A DNA stretch of 11,867 nt from Verrucomicrobia bacterium TMED44 (GCA_002168015.1 NHCX01000102.1:2466-14332); one strand, 5' to 3'. Shown: positions 1-7,312, numbered from the stretch's first letter. Numbers and translations: made by a program. The notes: generated from the letters alone by a model not told the origin.

Positions 1-879
1 CAGGACGCAGTCTTCATTAAACTACTCACTGAACTTATTGCTCCGATTGGCTTCGGTTTAGTGGGCTTGATTGCGGCGGGAATGATAGGGGCGATTTTAT
101 CTAGTTTAGACTCAATGATGAATTCAGCTGCTACAATCATGACATTTGATTTGTATAAAAAATATATCAACCCAAATGCCAATGATCGAAAACTCATATC
201 GGTTGGGCGAATGTGGATCGTCATTTTTATAGGACTGGCTGGTTTTATTACGATTTACACGATGGACCCCAATTCTAAAGACAGCTTTTTCCTTCATGTT
301 GCTAAGCACCAGGGCAATTTGATCGCAGGGGTGGTGGTCGCTTTTTTCCTTGGCATGTGCTGGAAGCGGGCAACTGCAGCGGGTGGTGTCGCTGCAATTA
401 TTTCTGGTGTTATTTTCAGTTACTCGATTCCTGTGGTATACGCAAAAATCGCATTGGATAATCATGCCCTGATTGATTTATTTGGAGAAAAACTAAATTT
501 TATGCATGGAGCCTTTGCTTCAGCCATGCTCAGTGTGCTCGTGCACATCATCGTGAGTATAAATACCCAACCTGATGAAGAAAAAGGGAAACTCACCTGG
601 ATTGGACTTAAAATATTCTCCCAAAATGAACTCTCCGTTTTTCTCAAGACTTTACTTTTCTCCTTTGCCATTTATGGAACTCTCGCATGCCTAGTGGTAC
701 TTAAAACAGTACAACCGGTTATCGCAGCTTGCATTGGAAGTATTTGGACTTTCGGATGCTTTTACTTGTCTGCTTCTAGAAAAGCCAAGACGGTTGGAAT
801 TCCCGTATACAAAGAAGATCGCTTGTGGGCAGGCGGTTTAGCAGGAAGTGCTATTTTTATGCTTTTCTATTTTTTCTAA
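1..879 (+). CDS. Sodium:solute symporter (SSS family), C-terminal part
   Basis: The reading frame is open from base 1 and ends at TAA 877-879, so 292 C-terminal residues are visible and the start lies upstream. It is an inner-membrane transporter that uses the sodium gradient to import a small solute. The first visible helix (about residues 17-35) ends in SSLDS (34-38), followed by MMNSAATIMTFDLYKKY. This is the TM8-9 signature of SGLT-like SSS proteins, whose Ser pair contributes to the Na2 sodium site in vSGLT. About seven more hydrophobic segments follow (roughly 69-88, 106-121, 127-148, 170-187, 213-234, 238-257, 275-292), and the protein ends on the last helix. The substrate (sugar, sialic acid, carboxylate or other) cannot be read from this half. 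The stop overlaps that of the convergent flavoprotein gene by 4 nt. Family assignment is secure; specificity is unknown. Confidence 0.92.
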   Translation, partial: QDAVFIKLLTELIAPIGFGLVGLIAAGMIGAILSSLDSMMNSAATIMTFDLYKKYINPNANDRKLISVGRMWIVIFIGLAGFITIYTMDPNSKDSFFLHVAKHQGNLIAGVVVAFFLGMCWKRATAAGGVAAIISGVIFSYSIPVVYAKIALDNHALIDLFGEKLNFMHGAFASAMLSVLVHIIVSINTQPDEEKGKLTWIGLKIFSQNELSVFLKTLLFSFAIYGTLACLVVLKTVQPVIAACIGSIWTFGCFYLSASRKAKTVGIPVYKEDRLWAGGLAGSAIFMLFYFF

Positions 880-2279
880 GCCTGAAGAGAAATCTCTTCC
901 GCTAAGTCCTCAATAGGGTAAGTCCAAATCTCGGAAAGAGTTGGGTGATACCAATCGGCTTGAGCTAATTGGTGCACGGTGGCTTGGAGGGAAACTGCGA
1001 CCGACAAAGAATGTATGAGTTCCCCTGCATCTTTACCCACGCATTCCGCTCCAAGAACAAGTCCTGTATTCTTTTCAGCATGAACGGCGACATATCCATG
1101 CTTAGCTTCCATTAGGATTGATTTCCCATGATCATCGAAGGGATAATCTGCCGATAAAAAATCAATACCCCTTTTTTGTAATTCCTCAGGTTGTAATCCC
1201 ACGGTAGCAACTTGCGGATCAGTAAACACAACACCAAGTAATTTATCATATACAATCGGATGGGGAGACTTTCCCAAAGCATGCAAAGCTGCAGTTTCTC
1301 CCTGCCTTATAGCAATATGTACGATTTCATGAGGTCCAGCACAATCACCTGCTGCATAAATATGGGGAACCGAAGTTTGTTGGACTGAATTAGTCAAAAT
1401 GTGCCCGCTTGCTTTAATTTTCACCCCAACCTTATCCAAATTAAGTTTTTCCACTAAGGGTGAACGACCCAAGGCATGAAATAAAAAGCCAGTTTCCTGA
1501 GCATGAGAAATACCTTCATGAAGGTATTTAACTTCAATCAAGCCCTCATTCACTTCTCTCAATGACTCTACGGTAACGCCTGTTTTTATCTGAATTCCCT
1601 CTAGTTCAAATTTTTCATGGATACAAAAGGATGCCTTTTCAGGAAAATCTTTCAAAATTCGGTTACTTCTCTGGAGTAAGGTAACTTTTGATCCAACTCT
1701 ATTAAGAAATTGAGCAAGTTCGCAGGCAACGATTCCACCACCAAGAACAACCGTTTCATCAGGAACTTCCTCTAAAGCCAAGACATCATCACTGGTACAG
1801 AAAGCTACTTTTTCGAGACCCGGAATTGGAGGCATCGCAATCTTTGATCCCGTTGAAATCATAAAATGACTGGATGTAAGTTGCTTACCATCAGATAGTT
1901 CAATGATTGAATCATTCAGGAACTTCGCATGTGATCGATATAATGAGAAACGACCGTCCTCCAATTGCTCGGTTCGATATTGAGCAAATTCTGAAATGAT
2001 TTCTTTTTTTCTTTGCTGCATTGCCATCATATCAGGTTTTAATTTTACCTGTTCGAAACCAAAAGTTTTCCCTTGTTTTGCTAAGTGAAGAGTTTCAGCC
2101 GCATAAAGTAATGTTTTCGATGGCATACATCCCCGCAAAATACATAAGCCACCCAACTCTTCTCCGTTATCAATGACTGCGACTTTTCCTCCACCATCAT
2201 TGTAGGTTCTTGCGGCGGCATACCCAGCACTGCCTCCTCCAATTACAATGAGATCAAATTTTTGGATTTCATTAATCAT
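876..2279 (-). CDS. Dihydrolipoamide dehydrogenase-like FAD/NAD(P) disulfide oxidoreductase
   Basis: This 467-residue protein belongs to the class I pyridine nucleotide-disulfide oxidoreductases, which are cytosolic flavoenzymes that pass electrons between NAD(P)H, FAD and a redox disulfide. Visible are the N-terminal FAD motif GGGSAG (14-19), the CxxxxC redox pair C46/C51 in GGLCILRGCMPSK, the NAD(P) motif GGGIVACE (180-187), the second FAD motif AGDCAG (310-315) and the C-terminal dimerisation domain with the His-Glu pair H445/E450 in HPTLSE. Length matches Lpd and MerA core proteins. The redox loop departs from the GGTCLNVGCIPSK of true E3 subunits, and no E1/E2 genes lie nearby, so the substrate is uncertain: E3-like, mercuric-reductase-like or another disulfide. 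Alanine in place of the third glycine of the NAD motif may favour NADPH, which is an inference. The ATG at 2279 has no Shine-Dalgarno upstream. Confidence 0.9.
   Translation of the reverse strand: MINEIQKFDLIVIGGGSAGYAAARTYNDGGGKVAVIDNGEELGGLCILRGCMPSKTLLYAAETLHLAKQGKTFGFEQVKLKPDMMAMQQRKKEIISEFAQYRTEQLEDGRFSLYRSHAKFLNDSIIELSDGKQLTSSHFMISTGSKIAMPPIPGLEKVAFCTSDDVLALEEVPDETVVLGGGIVACELAQFLNRVGSKVTLLQRSNRILKDFPEKASFCIHEKFELEGIQIKTGVTVESLREVNEGLIEVKYLHEGISHAQETGFLFHALGRSPLVEKLNLDKVGVKIKASGHILTNSVQQTSVPHIYAAGDCAGPHEIVHIAIRQGETAALHALGKSPHPIVYDKLLGVVFTDPQVATVGLQPEELQKRGIDFLSADYPFDDHGKSILMEAKHGYVAVHAEKNTGLVLGAECVGKDAGELIHSLSVAVSLQATVHQLAQADWYHPTLSEIWTYPIEDLAEEISLQA
879..903. terminator. Hairpin at convergent gene junction
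   Basis: GAAGAGA (884-890) and TCTCTTC (893-899) form a perfect 7-bp inverted repeat with a 2-nt centre (6 bp if a 4-nt loop is preferred). Flanking AGC (879-881) and GCT (901-903) can extend it across a small asymmetric bulge. It starts at the last base of the symporter stop and lies inside the 3' coding end of the opposing flavoprotein gene. Its position suits a transcription stop or 3'-end stabiliser, but neither strand has a U tract after the stem, so it is not a canonical intrinsic terminator. Confidence 0.35.
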
Positions 2280-2501
2280 ATTTATAAAGCTAGTTTAAAA
2301 AATCGGGTTTACCAATCTATAATCAGCTGACTAATTATTTTTCCACCGTTTCATTTTCAGTTCGTTAAAAACTTACTTTATGAATAAAATATAATGCTCT
2401 AAATTTTATAAAAATAGTTTTGCGAAATGATACTCTTTCAATTACGAGTAAGGGTAAGTTGCCCCTCTATACCTCTTTCAATCCCTAATTTGTAGAATGC
2501 T
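2280..2501. promoter_or_regulatory. Divergent intergenic region with candidate promoter
   Basis: This AT-rich 222-nt gap separates the divergent flavoprotein and CNB-receiver-STAS genes, so it should hold both promoters. On the + strand a perfect TATAAT occurs at 2390-2395. The best -35 is only TTAAAA (2365-2370) with a long 19-nt spacer. If used, it gives a leader of about 100 nt for the regulator gene. On the - strand an AT-rich stretch around 2318-2324 (TATAG read backwards) could be a -10, but no good -35 accompanies it. A 13-14 nt direct repeat lies downstream of the TATAAT and is listed separately. I see no riboswitch or small ORF here. Confidence 0.35.
2430..2482 (+). repeat. Imperfect direct repeat upstream of the regulator gene
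   Basis: ATACTCTTTCAAT (2430-2442) recurs as ATACCTCTTTCAAT (2469-2482), differing by one inserted C. The two copies are about 40 nt apart, close to four DNA helical turns, and the second ends 19 nt before the ATG at 2502. The 9-nt core CTCTTTCAA also appears at 6842-6850 in the lpxK/panD divergent region. This could be a protein-binding site repeated on one face of the helix, or chance in pyrimidine-rich sequence. Confidence 0.35.
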
Positions 2502-3623
2502 ATGATAAAACTCCAAGAATATGAACCTGGTGATACAGTCCTTGCCGCGGGTGAACTTGGTAAAGGTTTCTGTATCTTGGAAGACGGAGTCCTCGAAGTT
2601 GTCAGAGATGGAAAAGTACTTAGCGAAATTGACATGGTCGGTTCAATTTTTGGGGAATTAAGTGAAATCCTTGGTCTCAAACGGGATGCAGTCATCAAGG
2701 CTAAATCGCAATCAAAAGTCCGTCATGTAGAGGAAAGCATAACAGATATTGTTTCCAAAAATCCAAAAGTTGCGATCAAACTTATTAAAACCCTTGGTAG
2801 ACGACTCTACCGAATGAACCGAATCGCCTCCAAAGAAGTTGCTTCCAGAGAAACACATGCAGTAGCAGCCAACAGTATTCACTTACTCGTTGTCGATGAC
2901 AAACCAAACATCATTAAGCAAATTTCCGACATTTGTTCACGAAGTAACTGGGTGGTAAAGAGTGCAGCAGATGAAGCATCAGCCTTAAGAGCATGTGAGG
3001 GTTCAAGCTTTGAAGCTATTCTAATCAGTATGGCATTACCAAATGATTTGCCAGTCGACTTGCGAAGAAAACTAAAGACTAATCACAATGTACTGAACAC
3101 TCCAATAGTAGGAATGATTGTTAAGGGTGATGATGCTGCCCAGAAAAAAGCATTGGATGCTGGATTTTCAGATTGTATTGAAAAACCATTTGATACCAAC
3201 AGGACGGAAGCTGTCCTCTATAAAGTGATGAACTTGGATTCATCCGCGAGATATTTTTCCTTTATTGAGGACTATCTACTCTTCACTGTCCCAACCGAGC
3301 TATCAAACTTTGTAATCTCAGACATCAAAGACAACATGGATGCTCGAATCAAAAACACCATCAATGAAGGTATACTCAAACTAATTATCGATGTTTCCTC
3401 TCTCGAAGAAGTGGAGGAAGACGCCATTGAAGTAGTTGGTGAATTTGCTGAAAAAATTGAGGATATGAAACTTCCCATGCGTGGTGCTATTATCGCGACA
3501 GGAGAGGATGCAGAGATGTGGAATAACCTTGATGGTTGCGAAGAATGGGGAGTCTGTGAAGATATTGAAGGAGCCAAGGAATATCTATCAAGAGATCCGG
3601 ATTCTTCGGATAGTGATGAATAA
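2502..3623 (+). CDS. Three-domain regulator: cyclic-nucleotide-binding, degenerate receiver, STAS-like
   Basis: This 373-residue cytosolic protein has no transmembrane segment and no DNA-binding domain. Residues 1-75 form a CNB/Crp-type beta-roll; the phosphate-binding cassette keeps FGE (50-52) and Arg61, the positions that contact ribose and phosphate in CRP. A helical linker (80-120) follows. Residues 126-245 are a receiver fold with the acidic pair D132/D133 and K228 in EKPF, but the phospho-acceptor is Ser176 (ISMALP) and the switch Thr is Ile206, so it is probably not phosphorylated. Residues about 255-362 resemble a STAS anti-sigma-antagonist domain; LIIDVSS (295-300 region) leads to E305-E306-D307-A308 where SpoIIAA-like proteins have DSSG. 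The tail is acidic (DSSDSDE). The ATG at 2502 is the first possible start, since an in-frame TAG lies at 2493. hemF begins 44 nt downstream, which suggests co-transcription. The STAS call is by fold pattern and is the least certain part. Confidence 0.82.
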   Translation: MIKLQEYEPGDTVLAAGELGKGFCILEDGVLEVVRDGKVLSEIDMVGSIFGELSEILGLKRDAVIKAKSQSKVRHVEESITDIVSKNPKVAIKLIKTLGRRLYRMNRIASKEVASRETHAVAANSIHLLVVDDKPNIIKQISDICSRSNWVVKSAADEASALRACEGSSFEAILISMALPNDLPVDLRRKLKTNHNVLNTPIVGMIVKGDDAAQKKALDAGFSDCIEKPFDTNRTEAVLYKVMNLDSSARYFSFIEDYLLFTVPTELSNFVISDIKDNMDARIKNTINEGILKLIIDVSSLEEVEEDAIEVVGEFAEKIEDMKLPMRGAIIATGEDAEMWNNLDGCEEWGVCEDIEGAKEYLSRDPDSSDSDE

Positions 3624-3641
3624 TCTTTCGTTGTTCTATTT

Positions 3642-3659
3642 GGTTTTAATTTAAAAACC
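3642..3659 (+). other. Inverted repeat just before hemF
   Basis: GGTTTT (3642-3647) pairs with AAAACC (3654-3659) across a 6-nt AT loop. The stem is followed by TCATTTTT and then the hemF ATG at 3668. It resembles a small stem-loop with a short T run, as in a weak terminator or attenuator between the regulator gene and hemF. Only two G-C pairs support it, so it may have no function. Confidence 0.25.
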
Positions 3660-3667
3660 TCATTTTT

Positions 3668-4588
3668 ATGAGGAAAATCAATCCGGAAGCTGTCCGTGAG
3701 AAGTTCATTGCTGCCCAAGCCAATGTAATTTCACAACTTAAAGCTTCGGATCCAAGCGTAGAAGAATTTTCTGATGAATGGCTAAGACCTGAGGGAGGTG
3801 GTGGACGAACCTGTGCTTTTAGCGAGGGTAAATTTATAGAAAAAGGTGGCGTAAATTTCTCAGATGTAGAGGGACGGAATCTACCCCCAAGTGCACTTGC
3901 CAATCGACCTGAGCTGACTGGGGCCGCCTTTCGTGCAATGGGAGTTTCCGCAGTATTTCACCCGTTAAACCCACATGCCCCCACTGCTCATGCAAATATT
4001 AGATTTTTCTCTGCGACTGAGGAAAGTGGTACTGACCGATGGTGGTTTGGAGGAGGTTTCGACCTGACTCCATTTTACCCAGTTTTGGAAGATGTTATTT
4101 TCTGGCACAAAGAGGCAAAAAAACTTTGTGACCAGTACGGTGAAGATTTTTATTGCGACTTCAAAAAACAATGTGATCAGTATTTTTTCCTACCTCATCG
4201 ACAAGAAACTCGTGGAGTAGGGGGAATTTTCTTTGATGATTTTTGCTTGGAGAATTTTGAACTTACTCTGGAATTTGCCGAGAAAGTTATCCAAGTTTTC
4301 TCAGATTCCTTCTTTGCAATTTTGGATCGAAGGAAAGATCGTTCTTTTACAGAGAAAGAAAAAGAGTTTCAACACTATCGTCGAGGAAGGTATGCCGAAT
4401 TCAACTTGGTATATGATCGCGGAACACACTTCGGACTTCAATCAGGAGGAAGAACAGAGTCCATCTTGATGTCTATGCCCCCAAGAGTCACCTGGTCTTA
4501 CAATTGGAACCCTAAAACTAACTCCAAAGAGGCAGATCTTTACAATAATTATCTTAAACCAGCCGACTGGCTAGGTAAGCAAAAATGA
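3668..4588 (+). CDS. hemF: Oxygen-dependent coproporphyrinogen III oxidase
   Basis: This cytosolic enzyme oxidatively decarboxylates two propionate side chains of coproporphyrinogen III to vinyl groups, giving protoporphyrinogen IX and using O2. The 306 residues match the family's usual length (about 300). Visible signatures are GGGGRT (43-48), EKGGVNFS (58-65), the block from GVSAVFHP to HANIRFF (92-114), WWFGGGFDLTPFYP (125-138), and the C-terminal run from GRYAEFNLVYDRGT to GLQSGGRTES (240-265). His98, His108, His147 and His177 correspond with a constant offset of two to the four histidines proposed as metal ligands in E. coli HemF. It lies 44 nt after the regulator gene, and its TGA overlaps the hemE ATG as ATGA, so translational coupling is likely. 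The ATG has no Shine-Dalgarno. The oxygen requirement implies an aerobic or facultative host. Confidence 0.97.
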   Translation: MRKINPEAVREKFIAAQANVISQLKASDPSVEEFSDEWLRPEGGGGRTCAFSEGKFIEKGGVNFSDVEGRNLPPSALANRPELTGAAFRAMGVSAVFHPLNPHAPTAHANIRFFSATEESGTDRWWFGGGFDLTPFYPVLEDVIFWHKEAKKLCDQYGEDFYCDFKKQCDQYFFLPHRQETRGVGGIFFDDFCLENFELTLEFAEKVIQVFSDSFFAILDRRKDRSFTEKEKEFQHYRRGRYAEFNLVYDRGTHFGLQSGGRTESILMSMPPRVTWSYNWNPKTNSKEADLYNNYLKPADWLGKQK

Positions 4589-5619
4589 ATTCGAGACAGA
4601 AATTTATCTCCGCTGTTCAAGGTAAAAACCAAGGAAGGCCCCCGATGTGGGTAATGAGGCAAGCGGGCAGATATTTACCAGAATACAGAGACCTCAAAAA
4701 GAAATATGGATTTTTGGAAATGGTTAAAACTCCGAGTCTTTCGAGCGAAGTAACCTTACAACCTCTACGACGATTCCCTTTGGATGCAGCTATTTTATTT
4801 TGCGATATTTTAGTCATCCCTGAAGCGATGGGACAAGGTTATGATTTTCGGGATGGTGGAGGAATAGAAATGGAGTTTGAGCTAAAAACTGAAGATTGTA
4901 TCGACAAACTTGAGGTAAGCGGCATCTGTGAAAAGCTGAATTATGTAAAAGACTCTTTAAATATTTTACATAAAGAACTCCAGCAGGAAAGGGCACTTTT
5001 GGGATTTTCTGGCTCACCATGGACTCTCGCCTGCTACATGATTGACGGAGGATCTAGTAACGGATTTCCCAAAACAGTTGACTGGGCTAGCAACCATCCA
5101 AGAAAATTTAATCGATTGATGGAAAAAATTACCTTAGCCATCACTGAATATCTTCATATGCAGGCAAGTTGCGGGGTAGATGCTGTGCAGATTTTTGACT
5201 CTTGGCAAAGCTTATGCCCCCTCCAGCATGCTTGGGACTGGTCTCTTAAATGGATCCATGAAATAATTAAGAATCTCGGTTTGTCGGTCCCTGTTATCCT
5301 GTATGCTAAATGTGCGGATGATAGGATATCTCTCTTACAACAAACGAATGCAACGGGACTTAGCGTAAGTCACGAAGTGAATCTGGCAAAACTGAGGAAA
5401 TCACTCCCAACTGATTATTTGCTGCAGGGAAATCTTCCGCCAGAACTTCTTGAGACTACTCCTGATAAAGTAAAATCAGAAACCAATAAGTTTCTAGATT
5501 CCATGCAAAACGACCCCGCTCACATTCTAAACTTGGGCCATGGAATTCGCCCCCAAGCGAAAGTCGAGTGCATGGATGCTCTGGTGCAAACTGTCACAGG
5601 GTACAACAAAGAAGGTTAG
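4585..5619 (+). CDS. hemE: Uroporphyrinogen decarboxylase
   Basis: HemE removes the four acetate carboxyls of uroporphyrinogen III to give coproporphyrinogen III, the substrate of the HemF encoded just upstream, so gene order is the reverse of pathway order. The 344-residue length is typical. The N-terminal signature RPPMWVMRQAGRYLPEY carries the substrate-binding arginines R25 and R29. TLQPLRRFPLDAAILFCDIL holds the catalytic Asp74 (Asp86 in human UROD). Tyr151 in the CYMIDGGSS block and His319 in NLGHGI are the other conserved active-site positions. It overlaps hemF by 4 nt (ATGA) and has a weak AGG about 9 nt before its ATG inside hemF, the nearest thing to a Shine-Dalgarno in this window. 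Its TAG overlaps the convergent lpxK stop by 4 nt. All key residues are present, so it should be functional. Confidence 0.97.
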   Translation: MNSRQKFISAVQGKNQGRPPMWVMRQAGRYLPEYRDLKKKYGFLEMVKTPSLSSEVTLQPLRRFPLDAAILFCDILVIPEAMGQGYDFRDGGGIEMEFELKTEDCIDKLEVSGICEKLNYVKDSLNILHKELQQERALLGFSGSPWTLACYMIDGGSSNGFPKTVDWASNHPRKFNRLMEKITLAITEYLHMQASCGVDAVQIFDSWQSLCPLQHAWDWSLKWIHEIIKNLGLSVPVILYAKCADDRISLLQQTNATGLSVSHEVNLAKLRKSLPTDYLLQGNLPPELLETTPDKVKSETNKFLDSMQNDPAHILNLGHGIRPQAKVECMDALVQTVTGYNKEG

Positions 5620-6815
5620 CTTTCGACAGAGCTTAATCTGCAGAGGTTTTCCACGGCTTCCTCAAAATCCTCGAACCCTTCTACTATCTCGATTTCCATT
5701 CTAACAAAATAGAGAGGAATCATTGGCTTGTAGTAATCGGGGATCCGAACAGCATCCTTTTCTGTAGTAATCATAACATCCGCCCCTGAATTTTTAGCTT
5801 TTTGAAACATTCTGTCCAGTTCTTCCTTGGAATATCTGTGATGATCAAGGAATCGTTGCCGGAAACGCATTTCTCCCGACATTCTATTGATTAAATCCTC
5901 AAAACCACGGGGAGATGCAATTCCGCAAAACACCCCAACATACAACTCGTGTAGGTGATTTAGTGTTTGCCGGCTATTACCATTAACTTCCTGGAAATAG
6001 CGTGGCCGATGTACGCATCGTATAATTTCGGCATGACTATTATATTTTCTTACAGTCTGTAAAAGTTCTAATTCAGGCTCAATTTCTGATTTCGTGAAAA
6101 AAACATAAGATGCTCTTTTCAGGTGACGAACTGGTTCGCGCAGAATTCCGCGAGGAAGCAAACACCTATTCCCAAAAGGGTTAGTCTGATCCACAAGTAA
6201 AAGATTCAACTGGCCTTTTAAGTGAAGATATTGAAACCCATCATCCAAAATAATAGTATCGACCCCGAATCTCTCGATGGCAAACCTGCCAGCTTTGACT
6301 CGATTTTTATCAGTAATTACAATAACCCCGGGAAGATTACGAGCCAGCATAAAAGGTTCATCACCAGCATCTTCCGAGTTCAGGAAGACTTTTTCCCCAT
6401 CACTTACAATGTTCGGTAGTTGCGTTTTTTTTAACCCAAACCAGTTATGCGGAGTCCGCTTTACCGGTTCCTTCCTACTCTTGTAACCTCGACTTAGGAT
6501 GGCAACTTTACGATTTTTCTTAAGTAATTCTTTTGCAAACCTTTCAACAACAGGAGTTTTCCCAGTTCCGCCGACTGTCAAATTACCGACAACCACAACT
6601 AAACAATCAAGTGGCTTATTATGGAAAATGATTCGATTGGTGTACAAAAATAACCTCACCCTTACCACCCCCGAAAAGATAATCGAGAACGGCCTCAGGA
6701 AAAGTCCAAATAAACGTGCTGAAACTGAAAGATCCCGATCGTAAAGAACACTCTCAACAAAACTTTCAAATTCACTCCATTTCTCTTGTAACCAACTATT
6801 GTTTTGTGAAACCAC
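5616..6815 (-). CDS. lpxK: Tetraacyldisaccharide 4'-kinase (lipid A synthesis)
   Basis: LpxK phosphorylates the 4' position of the tetraacyl disaccharide 1-phosphate precursor to give lipid IVA, at the cytoplasmic face of the inner membrane. A hydrophobic, Arg-bearing N-terminal helix (about 34-58) fits its membrane attachment. The P-loop [12 protein letters not shown] is at 77-88, followed by SRGYKS (108-113), GDEPFML (151-157), the DDGFQ motif (191-195), [10 protein letters not shown] (219-228), DHHRYS (324-329) and TEKDAVR (351-357), all in family order. At 399 residues it is longer than the E. coli enzyme (328), partly because about 23 more residues precede the P-loop. The start is GTG at 6815-6813; an in-frame TAA lies two codons upstream and no earlier start exists. 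It stands alone on this strand, divergent from panD and convergent with hemE. It shows the host makes lipid A. Confidence 0.95.
   Translation of the reverse strand: MVSQNNSWLQEKWSEFESFVESVLYDRDLSVSARLFGLFLRPFSIIFSGVVRVRLFLYTNRIIFHNKPLDCLVVVVGNLTVGGTGKTPVVERFAKELLKKNRKVAILSRGYKSRKEPVKRTPHNWFGLKKTQLPNIVSDGEKVFLNSEDAGDEPFMLARNLPGVIVITDKNRVKAGRFAIERFGVDTIILDDGFQYLHLKGQLNLLLVDQTNPFGNRCLLPRGILREPVRHLKRASYVFFTKSEIEPELELLQTVRKYNSHAEIIRCVHRPRYFQEVNGNSRQTLNHLHELYVGVFCGIASPRGFEDLINRMSGEMRFRQRFLDHHRYSKEELDRMFQKAKNSGADVMITTEKDAVRIPDYYKPMIPLYFVRMEIEIVEGFEDFEEAVENLCRLSSVES
5618..5633. terminator. Small hairpin at hemE/lpxK convergent junction
   Basis: AGCTTT (5618-5623) can pair with AGAGCT (5628-5633), including one G-U pair, across a 4-nt CGAC loop. 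The structure begins within the hemE stop codon and lies inside the last lpxK codons. There is no U tract on either side. It mirrors the hairpin at the other convergent junction (879-903) in position, but it is weak and could be incidental. Confidence 0.2.
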
Positions 6816-6929
6816 CTTTTATCTAGTAATGAATTTGTCTTCTCTTTCAACCTGTTTCCAAGTATGAAGAAAGAATTGCCTTTCGCCTTTGAGTATTATT
6901 TTTCATTTTTCACAACAATAATTTAACCC
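6816..6929. promoter_or_regulatory. Divergent lpxK/panD intergenic region
   Basis: These 114 AT-rich bases must carry the promoters of both lpxK (-) and the panD run (+), unless either is transcribed from farther away. I find no convincing -35/-10 pair. CTCTTTCAA at 6842-6850 repeats the core of the direct repeat in the other divergent region. On the - strand it reads TTGAAAGAG, whose first six bases resemble a -35 (TTGACA) facing lpxK, though the matching -10 is poor. No Shine-Dalgarno precedes the panD ATG. Confidence 0.3.
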
Positions 6930-7301
6930 ATGCAAGTTACCTTACTGAAGTCCAAGCTACACATGGCATCCGTAACTTCCGTACGACCAGATTATTCCGG
7001 AAGTTTATCCATCGATCAAACTTTAATGGAAGCAGCCGGATTTTTACACCATGAAAAAATTCTTGTCGGAAATATAGCAAACGGGGAAAGATTTGAAACT
7101 TACTGCATTCCCGCAAAACACGGTAGTGGTGAAATTGGACTTAATGGAGCAGCTGCCCATAAAGGTAAGCCTGGTGATCTTTTGGTAATTATGACATTTA
7201 TTAATCTCAATCCTGAGGAGGCCGCAGTTTGGGAACCTCGGTTGGTTGTGGTAAGTAATAACAACCAAACTTTTAATTTAGTTACTACTCCCAATTCATA
7301 A
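6930..7301 (+). CDS. panD: Aspartate 1-decarboxylase, pyruvoyl-type
   Basis: PanD decarboxylates L-aspartate to beta-alanine for pantothenate and CoA synthesis. It is made as an inactive proenzyme that cleaves itself between Gly24 and Ser25, turning the Ser into the pyruvoyl cofactor. The site is intact here (YSGSLSID, G24-S25). The catalytic and binding residues known from E. coli PanD sit at identical positions: Lys9, Arg54, Tyr58 and Asn72 (NGERFETY, 51-58; GLNGAAA, 70-76). At 123 residues it is close to the E. coli length of 126. It is the first gene of a closely spaced + strand run; the aminotransferase starts 11 nt after its stop. No panB or panC is visible in the window. The ATG at 6930 aligns with the family N-terminus (K-S-K motif at 7-9) and lacks a Shine-Dalgarno. 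Confidence 0.97.
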   Translation: MQVTLLKSKLHMASVTSVRPDYSGSLSIDQTLMEAAGFLHHEKILVGNIANGERFETYCIPAKHGSGEIGLNGAAAHKGKPGDLLVIMTFINLNPEEAAVWEPRLVVVSNNNQTFNLVTTPNS

Positions 7302-7312
7302 TTTCCATACAC

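Noticed and set aside
2450..2466. Possible hairpin AGGG...CCCT before the regulator start
   Set aside because: Only 4 bp of stem with an 8-nt loop and no T run; not above chance.
3272..3718. Long minus-strand open frame opposite the regulator gene
   Set aside because: It is a serine-rich, low-complexity shadow of acidic coding sequence on the other strand, with no recognisable motif.
6222..6744. Several plus-strand open frames across lpxK
   Set aside because: They overlap each other and the conserved lpxK motifs (P-loop, GDEP, DDGFQ) on the opposite strand, so they cannot be independent genes.
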